Shown here: positions 51,522 through 61,238 of the stretch, piece after piece
Position numbering within the stretch: position 1 is the first letter of the stretch
Layout: every line of letters begins with the position of its first letter
Assembly (NCBI GenBank): GCA_050258375.1
Contig: JBLMYQ010000048.1
Location: forward strand, 29,715 to 93,714
From: JBLMYQ01 sp050258375
Lineage (GTDB): Bacteria; Bacillota; Clostridia; Acetivibrionales; UBA4821
Length of the DNA stretch: 64,000 nt
Direction of reading: 5' to 3'
Notes under the pieces: generated by a model
The model's database searches: none
What the model was told of the DNA's origin: nothing
What the model saw: the letters and a program-made list of their open reading frames with translations, nothing else
Translations under genes and position numbers: made by a program

Positions 51522-51968
51522 GTGGCAAGCTTCAAATTCAAGCTTCAGTCTATTCTTAATATAAAAATCCAAATGGAGGATGCCCTGAAAAATAAGATTG
51601 CCAAGGCTATCCGCTGTTTGGAAGAAGAAAAGGATATCTTAAAAAATATTAAAGAAGAGCAGAAAAAATGTATGTTGGATATAAGCTCCGAATCTTCAAA
51701 TGGTGTCACTGTTGAACGCCTTCGGAACTATAATGCATACATTTCTTTTTTGAAAGAAAAAGTCCTGAATCAGACCAAAAGAGTTAAGTCTTCACAAGAA
51801 GTTGTCGATAAATATAGAGAAGAATTAATTCAAGCATCCAAGGAGAAAAAAATGCTTGAAACTCTAAAAGAAAAGCAGTTCAATGAGTATCTTAAGGAAG
51901 AGGAAAAAAACGAACAAAAACGCTTGGATGAAGTGGTTAGCTATAAGGAAACTGCCAAAAGGGGCTAA
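51522..51968 (+). CDS. fliJ: flagellar export chaperone FliJ
   Basis: A 148-residue all-helical coiled-coil protein that links FliI to the FlhA gate. The GTG at 51522 gives the usual N-terminus MASFKFKLQSILNIK, with GGAGAG at the proper distance; upstream ATGs at 51507 and 51516 would read through the ribosome site. The stop shares a base with the next ATG. Confidence 0.9.
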   Translation: MASFKFKLQSILNIKIQMEDALKNKIAKAIRCLEEEKDILKNIKEEQKKCMLDISSESSNGVTVERLRNYNAYISFLKEKVLNQTKRVKSSQEVVDKYREELIQASKEKKMLETLKEKQFNEYLKEEEKNEQKRLDEVVSYKETAKRG

Positions 51969-52828
51969 TGGAGGATAAAATGGCGACAAATCAGATTGAA
52001 AAAGAAAATGTAGATGCCAAGGAGAAGGATTCTCAAGAGCAAAACAAGTCCAGGGATGGAAATAAAAAAAAGAAATCTCCTGGACTTTTCTTATTCCTTT
52101 TTCCTATTCTGCTTGCAACTACAATAATATTTGGAGTGTGGGGATATTTTATAAAAGCAAATAAATTCGGGCTCGGAGAAAGATATAGAGATACACTCAA
52201 GAATGTTCCTGTTGTAAACATGATTCTTCCTCCAAATCCGGACCCCGAAGCAGCCGAATACATGTCGGATGAGCAGCTGGTTCAAAAATATGAAGAATAT
52301 AGAAAGAAAAACAAAGAATATATAAAAAAAATTGAAGAGCAAAAAAAGACAATTGCTGATTTACAAAAATATAAGGATAATGAACAAACAATGCGCAGTG
52401 GCAATCAAACTTTAAAGGCATTTGTTGATGAAGAAAAGAAAAAGATTACGGCTGAAAGAAAGCAATTACAAAGCGATAAACTCAAATTTGCATTAGATGT
52501 TAAAAATGCTGACAAACAAGGCTTCGCAGAGTATTTTGAGAGGATGGATAAAGAAACTGCAAAGCAGGTCTATGAAAAGGTATTAAAAGAAAACCAGGTT
52601 AGCAAAGAGGTTAAGGATTATGTAAAAACATTTGAATCGATGGAACCCTCGAGTGCAGCTAAAGTGCTGGAAAATATGGGAGTAAGCAATTTGGATTTAG
52701 TTGCAAATATAATTAATATTATGAAAAAGCAAAATGCAGCAGAAATAATAGCAAATATGGATCCGGTATTTGCAGCAAACCTTTCGGATAGGATTGCAGT
52801 AGAGTATCCAATATATCCTGAAGAATAA
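51968..52828 (+). CDS. MotE/YlxF-like flagellar protein with MgtE-N-type domain
   Basis: A 286-residue protein with a charged N-terminus, one membrane segment (GLFLFLFPILLATTIIFGVWGYF), a coiled-coil region (KEYIKKIEEQKKTIADL) and a C-terminal domain (DKETAKQVYEKVL, EPSSAAKVLENMG, NAAEIIANMDPVFAANLSD) like the MgtE N-domain found in MotE. MotE-type proteins chaperone the MotC/B stator in other bacteria; here it is probably YlxF. The ATG at 51980 after GGAGGA is an alternative start. Confidence 0.82.
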   Translation: MEDKMATNQIEKENVDAKEKDSQEQNKSRDGNKKKKSPGLFLFLFPILLATTIIFGVWGYFIKANKFGLGERYRDTLKNVPVVNMILPPNPDPEAAEYMSDEQLVQKYEEYRKKNKEYIKKIEEQKKTIADLQKYKDNEQTMRSGNQTLKAFVDEEKKKITAERKQLQSDKLKFALDVKNADKQGFAEYFERMDKETAKQVYEKVLKENQVSKEVKDYVKTFESMEPSSAAKVLENMGVSNLDLVANIINIMKKQNAAEIIANMDPVFAANLSDRIAVEYPIYPEE

Positions 52829-52867
52829 AGAGATAAAGTGCAATTATTCAGGAAGGGAGGTGAAAAA

Positions 52868-54430
52868 GTGCTACAATCAAATTTTTTAGTCAAAGCAGTA
52901 CAGGTTTCTTCTGATGGAAACATAGAAGCAAAACAGCAGAATAAAGTTAATAACAATAAATTCAAGGATGTTTTTGAACATAAAAGATTAGATTTCAAGG
53001 ATAAGGATAAAGATTTTACTCGAAATGAAGAAAAAATCAAAAAGCCTGATAATGATGAGAAGCCAAAGGCTGAAGGACAAATAAAAAAAGAAGTGAATCA
53101 AACTAAGGAAACATTAAATAAAAAAGATATTAATAGGTATAAAAAGAAGGAAGACGGAAAAGAAAGCCGGATTGACGATAAAGAGACTAAAGAAATGGAA
53201 ATAAAGAAAAGGCTTATGGAGCTTGCAAAAGCACTGGGCATAGACCCTGAAAAAGCAGCACAGCTAGTAATGCCAATGGACTTAAAAAGCATTGAGGATT
53301 TTCAACAAAAGATAGAAACTCTTGTGGAAAAGCTTGCTGCGCTTTCGGACGTAACAGAAGAAGAGAAGCCGAATTTAGCAGAAAATCTGAAAGAAATAGT
53401 TGAAAAGCTTTTTACAGAGACAAATGAGCTAAAGGATAATTTGAATAATCAAAAGAAAGATGTTAAGAATGAAGTTGTTGAAGGTGTAATCATTACTGAT
53501 AAACAGGATGAAAACAATAAAGGGGCAAGAATCCGGGAAAGTGACACGGAAGGATTGAAAAATACAGATGGTATACAAAAAAGTATTGAAAAGCCAGAAG
53601 GTCAAAAGCCAAGTATGAGCATCAAAGACAATACAAAAGATGAGGTAAAGCAGACTGAAGCTGAATCAGCAAAAACAGAAACTAAAGCTGTGGATAAACA
53701 GCAAGGTGTAGATGAAAAAGACGATGCTCCGGAAAACGAAGTGATAAAGACGGATAATGAGATTGAAATTAAGGACGATAAGAAAAAAGCGGATAACCAG
53801 GATGAAGGCAGAAATAAGGAGCAAAAAAACGGTGATTGGACCGAGAAAATCAAGGTAATGTTCAAGTATCAGGAAAAGATTGAAAATCCATTTAAGATTC
53901 CGGTACAAAATAATATCCAGACAGTTCAAAGCTTACAGGATATACAAGTCGAACAGAAGGTTCAATTAAAGGCAAGCAGCTTTGTTCTTCCGCATAAAGA
54001 AGAAGTTCTGAGTCAAATAATTGATAAGGCTGCAGTAACGCTAACAGCAGATAAGGCGGAAATGGTTCTGAATTTGAAGCCTGACAATCTTGGAAAGCTT
54101 GAGATGAAGCTTGTAACTGAAAAAGGAATAATGAATGCCCAGATAGTTGCCGAAAATCAACAGGTAAAGCAAATTATAGAATCAAACTTTAATGTATTAA
54201 GAGATGCTCTTGAAAAGCAGGGCATAGCAGTTCAAAGCTTTTCGGTATCAGTAGGTAACAATAATCTAAGCAGAGGATTTCAAAACAACGGATTTAAGGA
54301 TCAGAATACCAACAATCAAAGACAATACAAAACAAATGGAATCACAGTAAACAATCTTACATATTTAAATGATATAAGCTCAACGAACAAAATCATGTGG
54401 CCCGAAAGCACCGTAAATTATACCGCGTAA
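52868..54430 (+). CDS. fliK: flagellar hook-length control protein FliK
   Basis: A 520-residue hydrophilic protein. The first 350 residues are low-complexity, Lys/Glu/Asp-rich and likely unfolded, acting as the molecular ruler. The C-terminal switch domain carries the conserved AEMVLNLKPDNLGKLEMKL and GIMNAQIVAENQQVKQIIES. The GTG at 52868 after GGGAGGTG is preferred. Lies between fliJ/ylxF and flgD in the classic order. Confidence 0.93.
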   Translation: MLQSNFLVKAVQVSSDGNIEAKQQNKVNNNKFKDVFEHKRLDFKDKDKDFTRNEEKIKKPDNDEKPKAEGQIKKEVNQTKETLNKKDINRYKKKEDGKESRIDDKETKEMEIKKRLMELAKALGIDPEKAAQLVMPMDLKSIEDFQQKIETLVEKLAALSDVTEEEKPNLAENLKEIVEKLFTETNELKDNLNNQKKDVKNEVVEGVIITDKQDENNKGARIRESDTEGLKNTDGIQKSIEKPEGQKPSMSIKDNTKDEVKQTEAESAKTETKAVDKQQGVDEKDDAPENEVIKTDNEIEIKDDKKKADNQDEGRNKEQKNGDWTEKIKVMFKYQEKIENPFKIPVQNNIQTVQSLQDIQVEQKVQLKASSFVLPHKEEVLSQIIDKAAVTLTADKAEMVLNLKPDNLGKLEMKLVTEKGIMNAQIVAENQQVKQIIESNFNVLRDALEKQGIAVQSFSVSVGNNNLSRGFQNNGFKDQNTNNQRQYKTNGITVNNLTYLNDISSTNKIMWPESTVNYTA

Positions 54431-54442
54431 AGGGGGAGCGAA

Positions 54443-55234
54443 ATGGCAGTAAGTACAGTAACCAATAATACTCAAACTACTTCGACAAGTACTTCTAAAA
54501 CAAGTACAAGGAATACAGGCGAAATGGGCAAGGATCAATTTTTGCAGCTGCTTGTAACCCAGTTGAAGTATCAAGACCCAATGAAGCCTATGGAGGACAA
54601 AGAATTTGTTGCTCAGATGGCACAGTTCACTTCTCTTGAACAGATGCAAAACCTAAACGCCAGTTTTTCATCTATGAAAGCTTTTTCCCTTATGGGTAAG
54701 GCTATAACTGCAACAGTGAAAGATTCAAAGACAGGTGAATCAACAGTTGTAACCGGAACAGTTGACAAGGTAAAAATCGAAAGCGGAAAGTCTTATGTTG
54801 AGGTGGGAGGAAAAGATGTACCTGTTGAGAACATAACGGATGTAACAAATGCTTCTGCGGCTCAATTAACAGACTTGATGGCTTTGATTGGTAAAAATGT
54901 TAATGCATCAATATCAACCGGAGCAGCTAAAACAAATATTTCAGGTCAGGTTGCCGGAGTGAAGAAGGTCTCGGGAAAAGACTGTGTAGAATTGCAAGAT
55001 GTTGAGCTGCAGGATGTTGATGTGGAAGTTCCAGAATATATTACAAAATATAAAATTGATTACCTTAAAGATAATATTGGCAAGCAGGTTACTTTGAAGG
55101 TCAAAGATTCAAAAGGAAATGAAGTAGAAGTAACTGGTACACTTGTCGATGCAGTTAAGCAGGATAACAAAATCCATGCGCTGCTGGATGGAGTTACGGT
55201 CCCGGTAAGTGATGTAACTGGAATTCTACAATAG
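54443..55234 (+). CDS. flgD: flagellar hook cap/scaffold protein FlgD
   Basis: A 263-residue hook-capping protein. The conserved N-terminal block is DQFLQLLVTQLKYQDPMKPM followed by EFVAQMAQFTSLEQM. The C-terminal half contains three related units starting LMGKAITATVKDSKTGE, LIGKNVNASISTGAAK and NIGKQVTLKVKDSKGNE, plus a small internal duplication (LQDVELQDVDVEV), making it longer than simple FlgD proteins. Confidence 0.93.
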   Translation: MAVSTVTNNTQTTSTSTSKTSTRNTGEMGKDQFLQLLVTQLKYQDPMKPMEDKEFVAQMAQFTSLEQMQNLNASFSSMKAFSLMGKAITATVKDSKTGESTVVTGTVDKVKIESGKSYVEVGGKDVPVENITDVTNASAAQLTDLMALIGKNVNASISTGAAKTNISGQVAGVKKVSGKDCVELQDVELQDVDVEVPEYITKYKIDYLKDNIGKQVTLKVKDSKGNEVEVTGTLVDAVKQDNKIHALLDGVTVPVSDVTGILQ

Positions 55235-55287
55235 GTTAAAGCTTTTAAAGTGTAAGAATAAATCAGTTAAGCAAGTGGGTGGTGAAA

Positions 55288-55677
55288 ATGGTAATAAACA
55301 ACAGACCAGTAATAATTCCATCAAAACCGGTAAATCAGACAACTTCAGTACAGCAGAAAAGCAATACAAGCACAGGTAAAATAGGTTTTGGTGAAATACT
55401 TAAAAATAAAATTGAACAAAATTCGGACGTAAAGGTTTCCAAACATGCTGAACTGCGTATGAATGCAAGAAACATTAAAATCAGTGAGGCACAGATGGAA
55501 AGAATTAAGAGTGGAGTAGATAAAGCACAGGAAAAAGGTGTAAAAGATTCTTTAATGTTAGTAGATAATATTGCTCTTGTGGTTAATGTAAAAAACAGAA
55601 CTATAGTTACAGCAGCAAATACTCAAGAACTAAAAGAAAACGTTTTCACAAATATCGATGGTGCGGTTATAGTTTAG
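55288..55677 (+). CDS. TIGR02530-type flagellar operon protein
   Basis: A 129-residue protein of the flagellar-operon family found between flgD and flgE in Firmicutes. The motif VSKHAELRMNARNIKISEAQ is characteristic. Function is not established; it may be a hook assembly factor. ATG at 55288 after GGGTGG. Confidence 0.9.
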   Translation: MVINNRPVIIPSKPVNQTTSVQQKSNTSTGKIGFGEILKNKIEQNSDVKVSKHAELRMNARNIKISEAQMERIKSGVDKAQEKGVKDSLMLVDNIALVVNVKNRTIVTAANTQELKENVFTNIDGAVIV

Positions 55678-55755
55678 CTGGCCCTCTGTGAGGAAGCTAA
55701 TACACCTCTGAATGACAGAAAGAGGTGACCGTATAAAGAAGGGGGTAATCTTAAT

Positions 55756-57102
55756 ATGATGAGATCAATGTTTTCTGGTGTTTCAGGTTTGAAATCACAC
55801 CAGACAAGACTAGACGTAATAGGCAATAATATTGCTAATGTTAATACAATAGGTTATAAAGCATCCAGAGTTACATTTCAGGAAGTTTTCAGCCAGACAA
55901 TGAAGGGCTCAGGAGCTCCTGATACTACAACAGGCCGCGGAGGAACAAATCCGATGCAGATTGGTTTGGGTATGGGTGTTTCTGCAGTAGATACTTTATT
56001 TACAAGAGGCAGTGTACAAAGAACCGATAATCCTACGGATATTTCAATTGAAGGTGATGGATTATTTGTAGTCAAGGGAGGAACTAATGATGCATATAGA
56101 TTTACAAGAGCTGGTAACTTTACAGTTGACAAAATGGGTAATTTTGTAGCATCAAATGGTATGAACGTATATGGATGGCAGTTCCATACGGCTGATCCGA
56201 ATAATCCGGGAGCCAGAATATTTGATACAGAAAAAACAATTGAACCAATAAACATTTATTCAGATTCATATAACGGAAATAAGAAAATCATCGCTCCTCG
56301 TTCTACAGACCAGGTTTCACTTGCAGGAAACTTAAACTTGAATGATGCATCTACTGATCCGGCGGTCATTCTTCCATTGACAGTATTTGATTCTTTTGGA
56401 AATGAATACAAAGTAGAAGTTAGATTCCAAAAATCAGCAACTGTTGATCACCAATGGAACTATACTGTAGCTGATACTGCAGGAACAGCAAGATTTGCTC
56501 CTGTTTCAGGAACCATTACCTTTAATGCAACGGCTGGAAATGAAGGAAAAGCCTTAATTGCTACTGGGGGAGCTAATGCGGCAGGAACTCCGCCTCCTCC
56601 GTTAAAAAGGGTGATTACGCTTGGGCTAAATGCTGTTGACAATAGTTTGACTGATATTAAATTTGATCTTGATTTGAGCAGAATAACTCAATACGCTACA
56701 GATAGCTCGGCAAAATCTTACAGCGTAAATGGATATAACAGTGGAACACTTGTTACATTTAATATCGGTTCAGATGGAATAATTACCGGTATATACAGTA
56801 ATGGACAGCAGCAGCCCCTAGGTCTGATTGCACTTGCGAATTTTGAAAATCCAAGCGGCTTGCAAAAAGTAGGAGATAATATGTACATGTCAACAACTAA
56901 CTCGGGTGATTTCAAAAAAGCATTAAAACCTGGAGGGGAAGGGCTTGGGACCTTGAACCCGGGAACGTTGGAAATGTCAAATGTTGATTTGTCAAAAGAG
57001 TTTACTGAGATGATTACAACCCAAAGAGGTTTTCAGGCGAACAGTAGAATTATTACTACATCAGATGAAATATTAAATGAGCTTGTAAATATTAAGAGAT
57101 AA
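55756..57102 (+). CDS. flgE: flagellar hook protein FlgE
   Basis: A 448-residue hook subunit with the export/assembly motif HQTRLDVIGNNIANVNTIGY at the N-terminus, the SIEGDGLFVVKGG block and the C-terminal LSKEFTEMITTQRGFQANSR heptads. A repeat-free D1-D2 middle region of normal length. Preceded by AAGGGGG. Confidence 0.97.
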   Translation: MMRSMFSGVSGLKSHQTRLDVIGNNIANVNTIGYKASRVTFQEVFSQTMKGSGAPDTTTGRGGTNPMQIGLGMGVSAVDTLFTRGSVQRTDNPTDISIEGDGLFVVKGGTNDAYRFTRAGNFTVDKMGNFVASNGMNVYGWQFHTADPNNPGARIFDTEKTIEPINIYSDSYNGNKKIIAPRSTDQVSLAGNLNLNDASTDPAVILPLTVFDSFGNEYKVEVRFQKSATVDHQWNYTVADTAGTARFAPVSGTITFNATAGNEGKALIATGGANAAGTPPPPLKRVITLGLNAVDNSLTDIKFDLDLSRITQYATDSSAKSYSVNGYNSGTLVTFNIGSDGIITGIYSNGQQQPLGLIALANFENPSGLQKVGDNMYMSTTNSGDFKKALKPGGEGLGTLNPGTLEMSNVDLSKEFTEMITTQRGFQANSRIITTSDEILNELVNIKR

Positions 57103-57161
57103 AGGTAAAATTTAACTAGAAAAGGTCGAGAATGCTTGAAAAATTAATAATTACCTAGGGA

Positions 57162-57191
57162 GCTGAAATCAAAAAAGAATCTGATTTCAGC
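57162..57191 (+). terminator. hairpin after flgE
   Basis: GCTGAAATCA/TGATTTCAGC around a 10-nt A-rich loop, followed by a C-run rather than a T-run. Possibly a partial terminator or RNA-stability element separating flgE from flbD. Confidence 0.5.
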
Positions 57192-57223
57192 CCCCCCTAT
57201 TGTATTTTTGGGGGAAAAATATT

Positions 57224-57463
57224 ATGATAAGATTGACAAGGTTGAATGGTAAAGAGTTTGTAGTAAATTGCGAAATGATTGAATTTCTTGAGAGTACGCC
57301 GGATACAGTTGTGACTCTTGTATCAAATAATAAACTTGTTGTAATAGAAACTATTGATGAAGTAATAGATAAAGTGATAGAATATAAAAGAAATATTAAT
57401 CCAACCTTGAAGGTAATACAAAAAGAAATTGTTAGAGAAGTTTTACACGAGGAAAATGTGTAG
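57224..57463 (+). CDS. flbD: flagellar protein FlbD
   Basis: A 79-residue protein beginning MIRLTRLNGKEFVVNCEMIE, the family signature (swarming/motility protein SwrD in B. subtilis, needed for full motor torque). The ATG at 57224 follows GGGGGAAAA; an upstream in-frame start is unlikely. Confidence 0.92.
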   Translation: MIRLTRLNGKEFVVNCEMIEFLESTPDTVVTLVSNNKLVVIETIDEVIDKVIEYKRNINPTLKVIQKEIVREVLHEENV

Positions 57464-57599
57464 AAATTTTTAATAAAGCTTAATTGAGTAATATCAAACC
57501 ATTATTTAACAAGATGGTTTTTGATACTTTTCTTTATTTATTCCACATGATTATTATGATACAAAAGCGAAGCAGGATTTCGATGAGAGGATGGGAACT

Positions 57600-58079
57600 A
57601 TGGAAGGAAAGCTTAATTTTATGCTAATAATAATAATTGCAATCTTGTCACTAGCTGTTGCTTTTATTGTGATTTATATGGTAATTACAGGAGGACCTGC
57701 AAAAGCTCAGGCTGAGGGTAAGCAAAAGCAAGAACAAAAAAAAGTTGAGATTGATTACAAAAAAGCTGTTACATATGCAGTTCCTGAAATGGTCATCAAT
57801 TTAAAATCAGGTGGCAATAATCCTAAATCAATAATTAAAATAGAAGTTGGAATACTGCTGGGAGAAAAGAAATTCGAAGAAGAATTTAAGGTAAGAGAAG
57901 CAGAAGTTAAAGATATTGTCAGATCGACATTTAACAGCAAGACTGGTGATGATGTCGTTGATAATAAGATAGATCAAGTTGCGCAGGAGCTTCTTGTAAA
58001 GTTTAAAGCAATGTATAAAGAGCAAAAGGAATCTTCAAAAATATTGAAAGTACTTATTCCATCAGCTTTTGTTCAATAA
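57600..58079 (+). CDS. fliL: flagellar basal body-associated protein FliL
   Basis: A 159-residue bitopic protein with one membrane segment (LMLIIIIAILSLAVAFIVIYMVI) and an extracytoplasmic stomatin-like domain (VTYAVPEMVINLKSGG). FliL rings surround stators. motA/motB, which often precede it, are not present here. Confidence 0.92.
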   Translation: MEGKLNFMLIIIIAILSLAVAFIVIYMVITGGPAKAQAEGKQKQEQKKVEIDYKKAVTYAVPEMVINLKSGGNNPKSIIKIEVGILLGEKKFEEEFKVREAEVKDIVRSTFNSKTGDDVVDNKIDQVAQELLVKFKAMYKEQKESSKILKVLIPSAFVQ

Positions 58080-58125
58080 GATGTATATGAATGTTTCATG
58101 TGTTCGGATAAGGAGGTGGTGAAAG

Positions 58126-59118
58126 ATGGGGGACATTTTATCCCAAAATGAAATAGATGAGCTGCTTAAAGCGTTAAATACAGGCGAGATTGATGTCCAT
58201 CAAATGAAAACCGCTAATGAAGAACGCAAAGTCAAAAACCATGATTTTAGAAAGCCAAACAAGTTTGCGAAAGACCACTTGAGGACTCTGGAAATTATTC
58301 ATGAGAACTATGCAAGATTGATCACTAACTTTTTATCAGGATATCTGCGTGCACTTGTTCAGGTTGAAGTTATTTCAGTAGAAGAGCTTAGTTATTATGA
58401 GTTTAATAATTCTATTTCTAATCCTGCGGTTTTAGGAATAGTTGATTTTTCACCACTGTCAGGTTCTGTTATACTTGAAATAGCTCCTAATATTGTTTTT
58501 GCATTAATCGATAGAATCCTGGGAGGGAAAGGCTCGTCAATGCAAAAGGTAAGGGAGTATACAGAAATAGAGCTGGCAATAATTGAAAGAATAATCACAC
58601 AGCTTTTGAATCTTATGAGAGAGCCATGGGAAAATGTTACACAGATAAAGCCAAAGCTTGATAAGATTGAAACCAATGCCCAATTTGCCCAGGTTATTTC
58701 ACCTAATGAAATGATTGCATTAATAACCTTGAGCTGTAAGATTGGTGAAATAGAAGGAATGATTAATATTTGTATACCATACCCTGTTTTGGAAACTGTA
58801 ATACCAAAACTTAGCACTAAATTTTGGTTTTCAATGAGGGAAAAGGCTGCTACTGAAGAGAGCAAGGAATCCCTTGAAAGAAAGATTGAGAGTACAATAG
58901 TTCCAATTAGAGTTGTTTTAGGTAATGCGGAGCTTACAGTTGGAGAAGTTGCTGAAATTCAGATAGGAGATGTAATTCAGCTTGATACTAATGTTAATAA
59001 AGATTTGATGGTTTATATAGGTGAAATTTATAAGTTTAATGCTCGCCCGGGGGTAAAGAAAAGCAGAGTATCAGTAAAGGTAACGGGTGTGATTAGAGAG
59101 GAGGATGAAAATGGGTGA
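58126..59118 (+). CDS. fliM: flagellar motor switch protein FliM
   Basis: A 330-residue C-ring protein. The N-terminal LSQNEIDELLKAL CheY-binding peptide, the middle CheC-like domain and the C-terminal SpoA domain (VVLGNAELTVGEVAEIQIGD) are complete. Overlaps fliY by 8 nt. Confidence 0.97.
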   Translation: MGDILSQNEIDELLKALNTGEIDVHQMKTANEERKVKNHDFRKPNKFAKDHLRTLEIIHENYARLITNFLSGYLRALVQVEVISVEELSYYEFNNSISNPAVLGIVDFSPLSGSVILEIAPNIVFALIDRILGGKGSSMQKVREYTEIELAIIERIITQLLNLMREPWENVTQIKPKLDKIETNAQFAQVISPNEMIALITLSCKIGEIEGMINICIPYPVLETVIPKLSTKFWFSMREKAATEESKESLERKIESTIVPIRVVLGNAELTVGEVAEIQIGDVIQLDTNVNKDLMVYIGEIYKFNARPGVKKSRVSVKVTGVIREEDENG

Positions 59119-60325
59119 ACTACTTTCACAGGCTGAAATAGATGCATTGCTTAAAGGAACATCATTCAGCGAGGAAGAATCATCTCAAAAAGACAGCATT
59201 GATTTAACTCCGCAAGAAATGGATGCAATAGGCGAAATAGGAAATATCAGCATGGGAACTGCATCAACCACCTTGTTTACTTTACTTAGTCAGAAGGTTT
59301 TAATAACTACACCTAATGTTCAGGTTCTTACATGGGGTGATTTAAAAGAACAATGTAAGGAATCTTTTGTAGCAATAAGGGCAGAATTTACTGATGGACT
59401 TAAGGGAACAAATTTGTTATTATTAAAAGGAAAAGATGTGAAGATAATAACAGATTTAATGATGGGTGGAGATGGTTCCAATACAGAAGGCGAAATAACT
59501 GATTTACATCTGAGTGCAATAAGCGAAGCAATGAATCAGATGATAGGTTCTTCTGCGACATCTCTTGCTTCCATACTTAATAAAAGGATAGATATTTCTC
59601 CGCCTAAAGCATTTAGGACAAATTTGGATGAAAACGATTTTGCCGAATTTGATTCCAATGAGAAGGTTGTAAAAGTAGCCTTTAGAATGGAAATTGGTGA
59701 GCTTGTTGATAGTGAAATAATGCAGCTTCTGCCAATAGATTTTGCTAAAGGTATGGTGAGTGGACTTATTACTCAAACTGAAGATAGTGTGGAAGAAAAC
59801 AGTTTTCCTGAGCCAATGCCGGTTGATACAGGTTATTTAGCAGAAAGTTCTACACAAACTGCTGCAACCCAACAGGCAGCGCCTAATTATCAACAAACTA
59901 ATCAAAATTATTCGCAGCCAATGACAAGCCCATTTGAACAGGCATCAAACCAAGGACAACCTTATCAGGAGCCTGTGCAAAACAAAGTAAATATGAATAT
60001 GGGAGCTCAGCAAAAACCAGTCAATATACAACCTATACAATTTCAATCTTTTGAAGAAGGGAGGGCACCTACACAAAAAGAAAGTATTAATCTGCTTATG
60101 GATGTGCCTTTGCAGGTAACTGTTGAGCTTGGAAGAACTCATAAACTTATTAGAGATATACTAGAATTTGCACCAGGATCCATAATCGAATTAGACAAAC
60201 TTGCAGGTGAACTTGTTGATATACTTGTAAATGGAAAGGTTATTGCAAAAGGTGAAGTTGTTATAATTGATGAAAGTTTTGGAGTGAGGGTATCTGAAAT
60301 AGTTCAACCTTCAAAGAGATTATAG
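59111..60325 (+). CDS. fliY: flagellar motor switch phosphatase FliY
   Basis: A 404-residue C-ring protein with an N-terminal CheY-binding-like peptide (LLSQAEIDALLKG), a CheC-phosphatase region (EMDAIGEIGNISMGTASTTL and a second SEAMNQMIGSSATSL), a Gln/Pro/Asn-rich linker (about residues 240-305) and a C-terminal FliN/SpoA domain (VPLQVTVELGRTHKLI). It probably dephosphorylates CheY-P. ATG at 59111 after GGAGG. Confidence 0.95.
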   Translation: MGELLSQAEIDALLKGTSFSEEESSQKDSIDLTPQEMDAIGEIGNISMGTASTTLFTLLSQKVLITTPNVQVLTWGDLKEQCKESFVAIRAEFTDGLKGTNLLLLKGKDVKIITDLMMGGDGSNTEGEITDLHLSAISEAMNQMIGSSATSLASILNKRIDISPPKAFRTNLDENDFAEFDSNEKVVKVAFRMEIGELVDSEIMQLLPIDFAKGMVSGLITQTEDSVEENSFPEPMPVDTGYLAESSTQTAATQQAAPNYQQTNQNYSQPMTSPFEQASNQGQPYQEPVQNKVNMNMGAQQKPVNIQPIQFQSFEEGRAPTQKESINLLMDVPLQVTVELGRTHKLIRDILEFAPGSIIELDKLAGELVDILVNGKVIAKGEVVIIDESFGVRVSEIVQPSKRL

Positions 60326-60363
60326 AAGTATTTTATACTATAAAAGTTAAGGAGAGGGATAAC

Positions 60364-60726
60364 ATGGGAAAAAGGATTTTGATAGTTGACGATGCTGCAT
60401 TCATGAGGATGATGATTAGGGACATTCTTACTAAGAATGGTTATGAAGTAGCAGGAGAGGCAGAAAACGGAGTTAGAGCTATAGAAAGATTTAATGAATT
60501 AACACCTGATTTGGTTATTATGGATATAACGATGCCTGAACTTGATGGTATACAGGCTGTTAAGGAAATAAAGAAGATTAACTATGAGTCTAAAATCATT
60601 ATGTGTTCAGCAATGGGTCAGCAGGCAATGGTTATTGAATCTATACAGGCTGGAGCAAGAGATTTTATAGTTAAGCCTTTCCAAGCTGACAGAGTTGTTG
60701 AGGCAGTAAGAAAAGTTTTAGGCTAA
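60364..60726 (+). CDS. cheY: chemotaxis response regulator CheY
   Basis: A 120-residue single receiver domain: Asp9/Asp10 acidic pocket, phosphoacceptor Asp54 (LVIMDITMPELDG), a CSAMG threonine/serine-position motif and Lys in VKPF. Binds FliM/FliY to change rotation. No CheA or CheW gene in the window. Confidence 0.95.
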   Translation: MGKRILIVDDAAFMRMMIRDILTKNGYEVAGEAENGVRAIERFNELTPDLVIMDITMPELDGIQAVKEIKKINYESKIIMCSAMGQQAMVIESIQAGARDFIVKPFQADRVVEAVRKVLG

Positions 60727-60740
60727 TTGGAGATGAGAAA

Positions 60741-61238
60741 ATGCCCGGCTTTTGGAGTTTGTTTTTAGGCTTAATATATTTTTTGATACTATTTGGGGCG
60801 ATATTATTCCTGGCTTATGTATCAACCAAATTTCTTGGGACAAAAGTATCTGGTAAGATGAGGGGAAAACATTTTAGAATTGTTGATTCAGTAATTTTGG
60901 GATTTGACAAGCAAATATTCCTTGTTAAGGTTGGGGAACAGCTTTTTCTGACTGCGTGTTCCAATAAAGTTATTAATTCTATTACTCTTTTGGATAAAGA
61001 TGCAATAAAGCTTACCGAAGAAGAAATAAAAGTATTGGAGCAGCAGCCTGAGAATCAAGACAGCTTCAAAAACTACTTGGATATGTTCAGAAAAATATCA
61101 AAAAAGGACTCGGTTGATAATATTGATATAACATCAGATAATGAATCCAACAAATTCAAACAAAATCTGAACAAGCTCAAGGGAATTCTTTCAAGAATAA
61201 ACTCTCAGGAAAACGGAGATGAAAAACTAAATGAATAG
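60741..61238 (+). CDS. fliO: flagellar biosynthesis protein FliO
   Basis: A 165-residue protein with one membrane segment (LIYFLILFGAILFLAYVSTKFLG) followed by the FliO domain (IVDSVILGFDKQIFLVKVGEQ). It chaperones FliP assembly. Overlaps fliP by 8 nt. Confidence 0.9.
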   Translation: MPGFWSLFLGLIYFLILFGAILFLAYVSTKFLGTKVSGKMRGKHFRIVDSVILGFDKQIFLVKVGEQLFLTACSNKVINSITLLDKDAIKLTEEEIKVLEQQPENQDSFKNYLDMFRKISKKDSVDNIDITSDNESNKFKQNLNKLKGILSRINSQENGDEKLNE

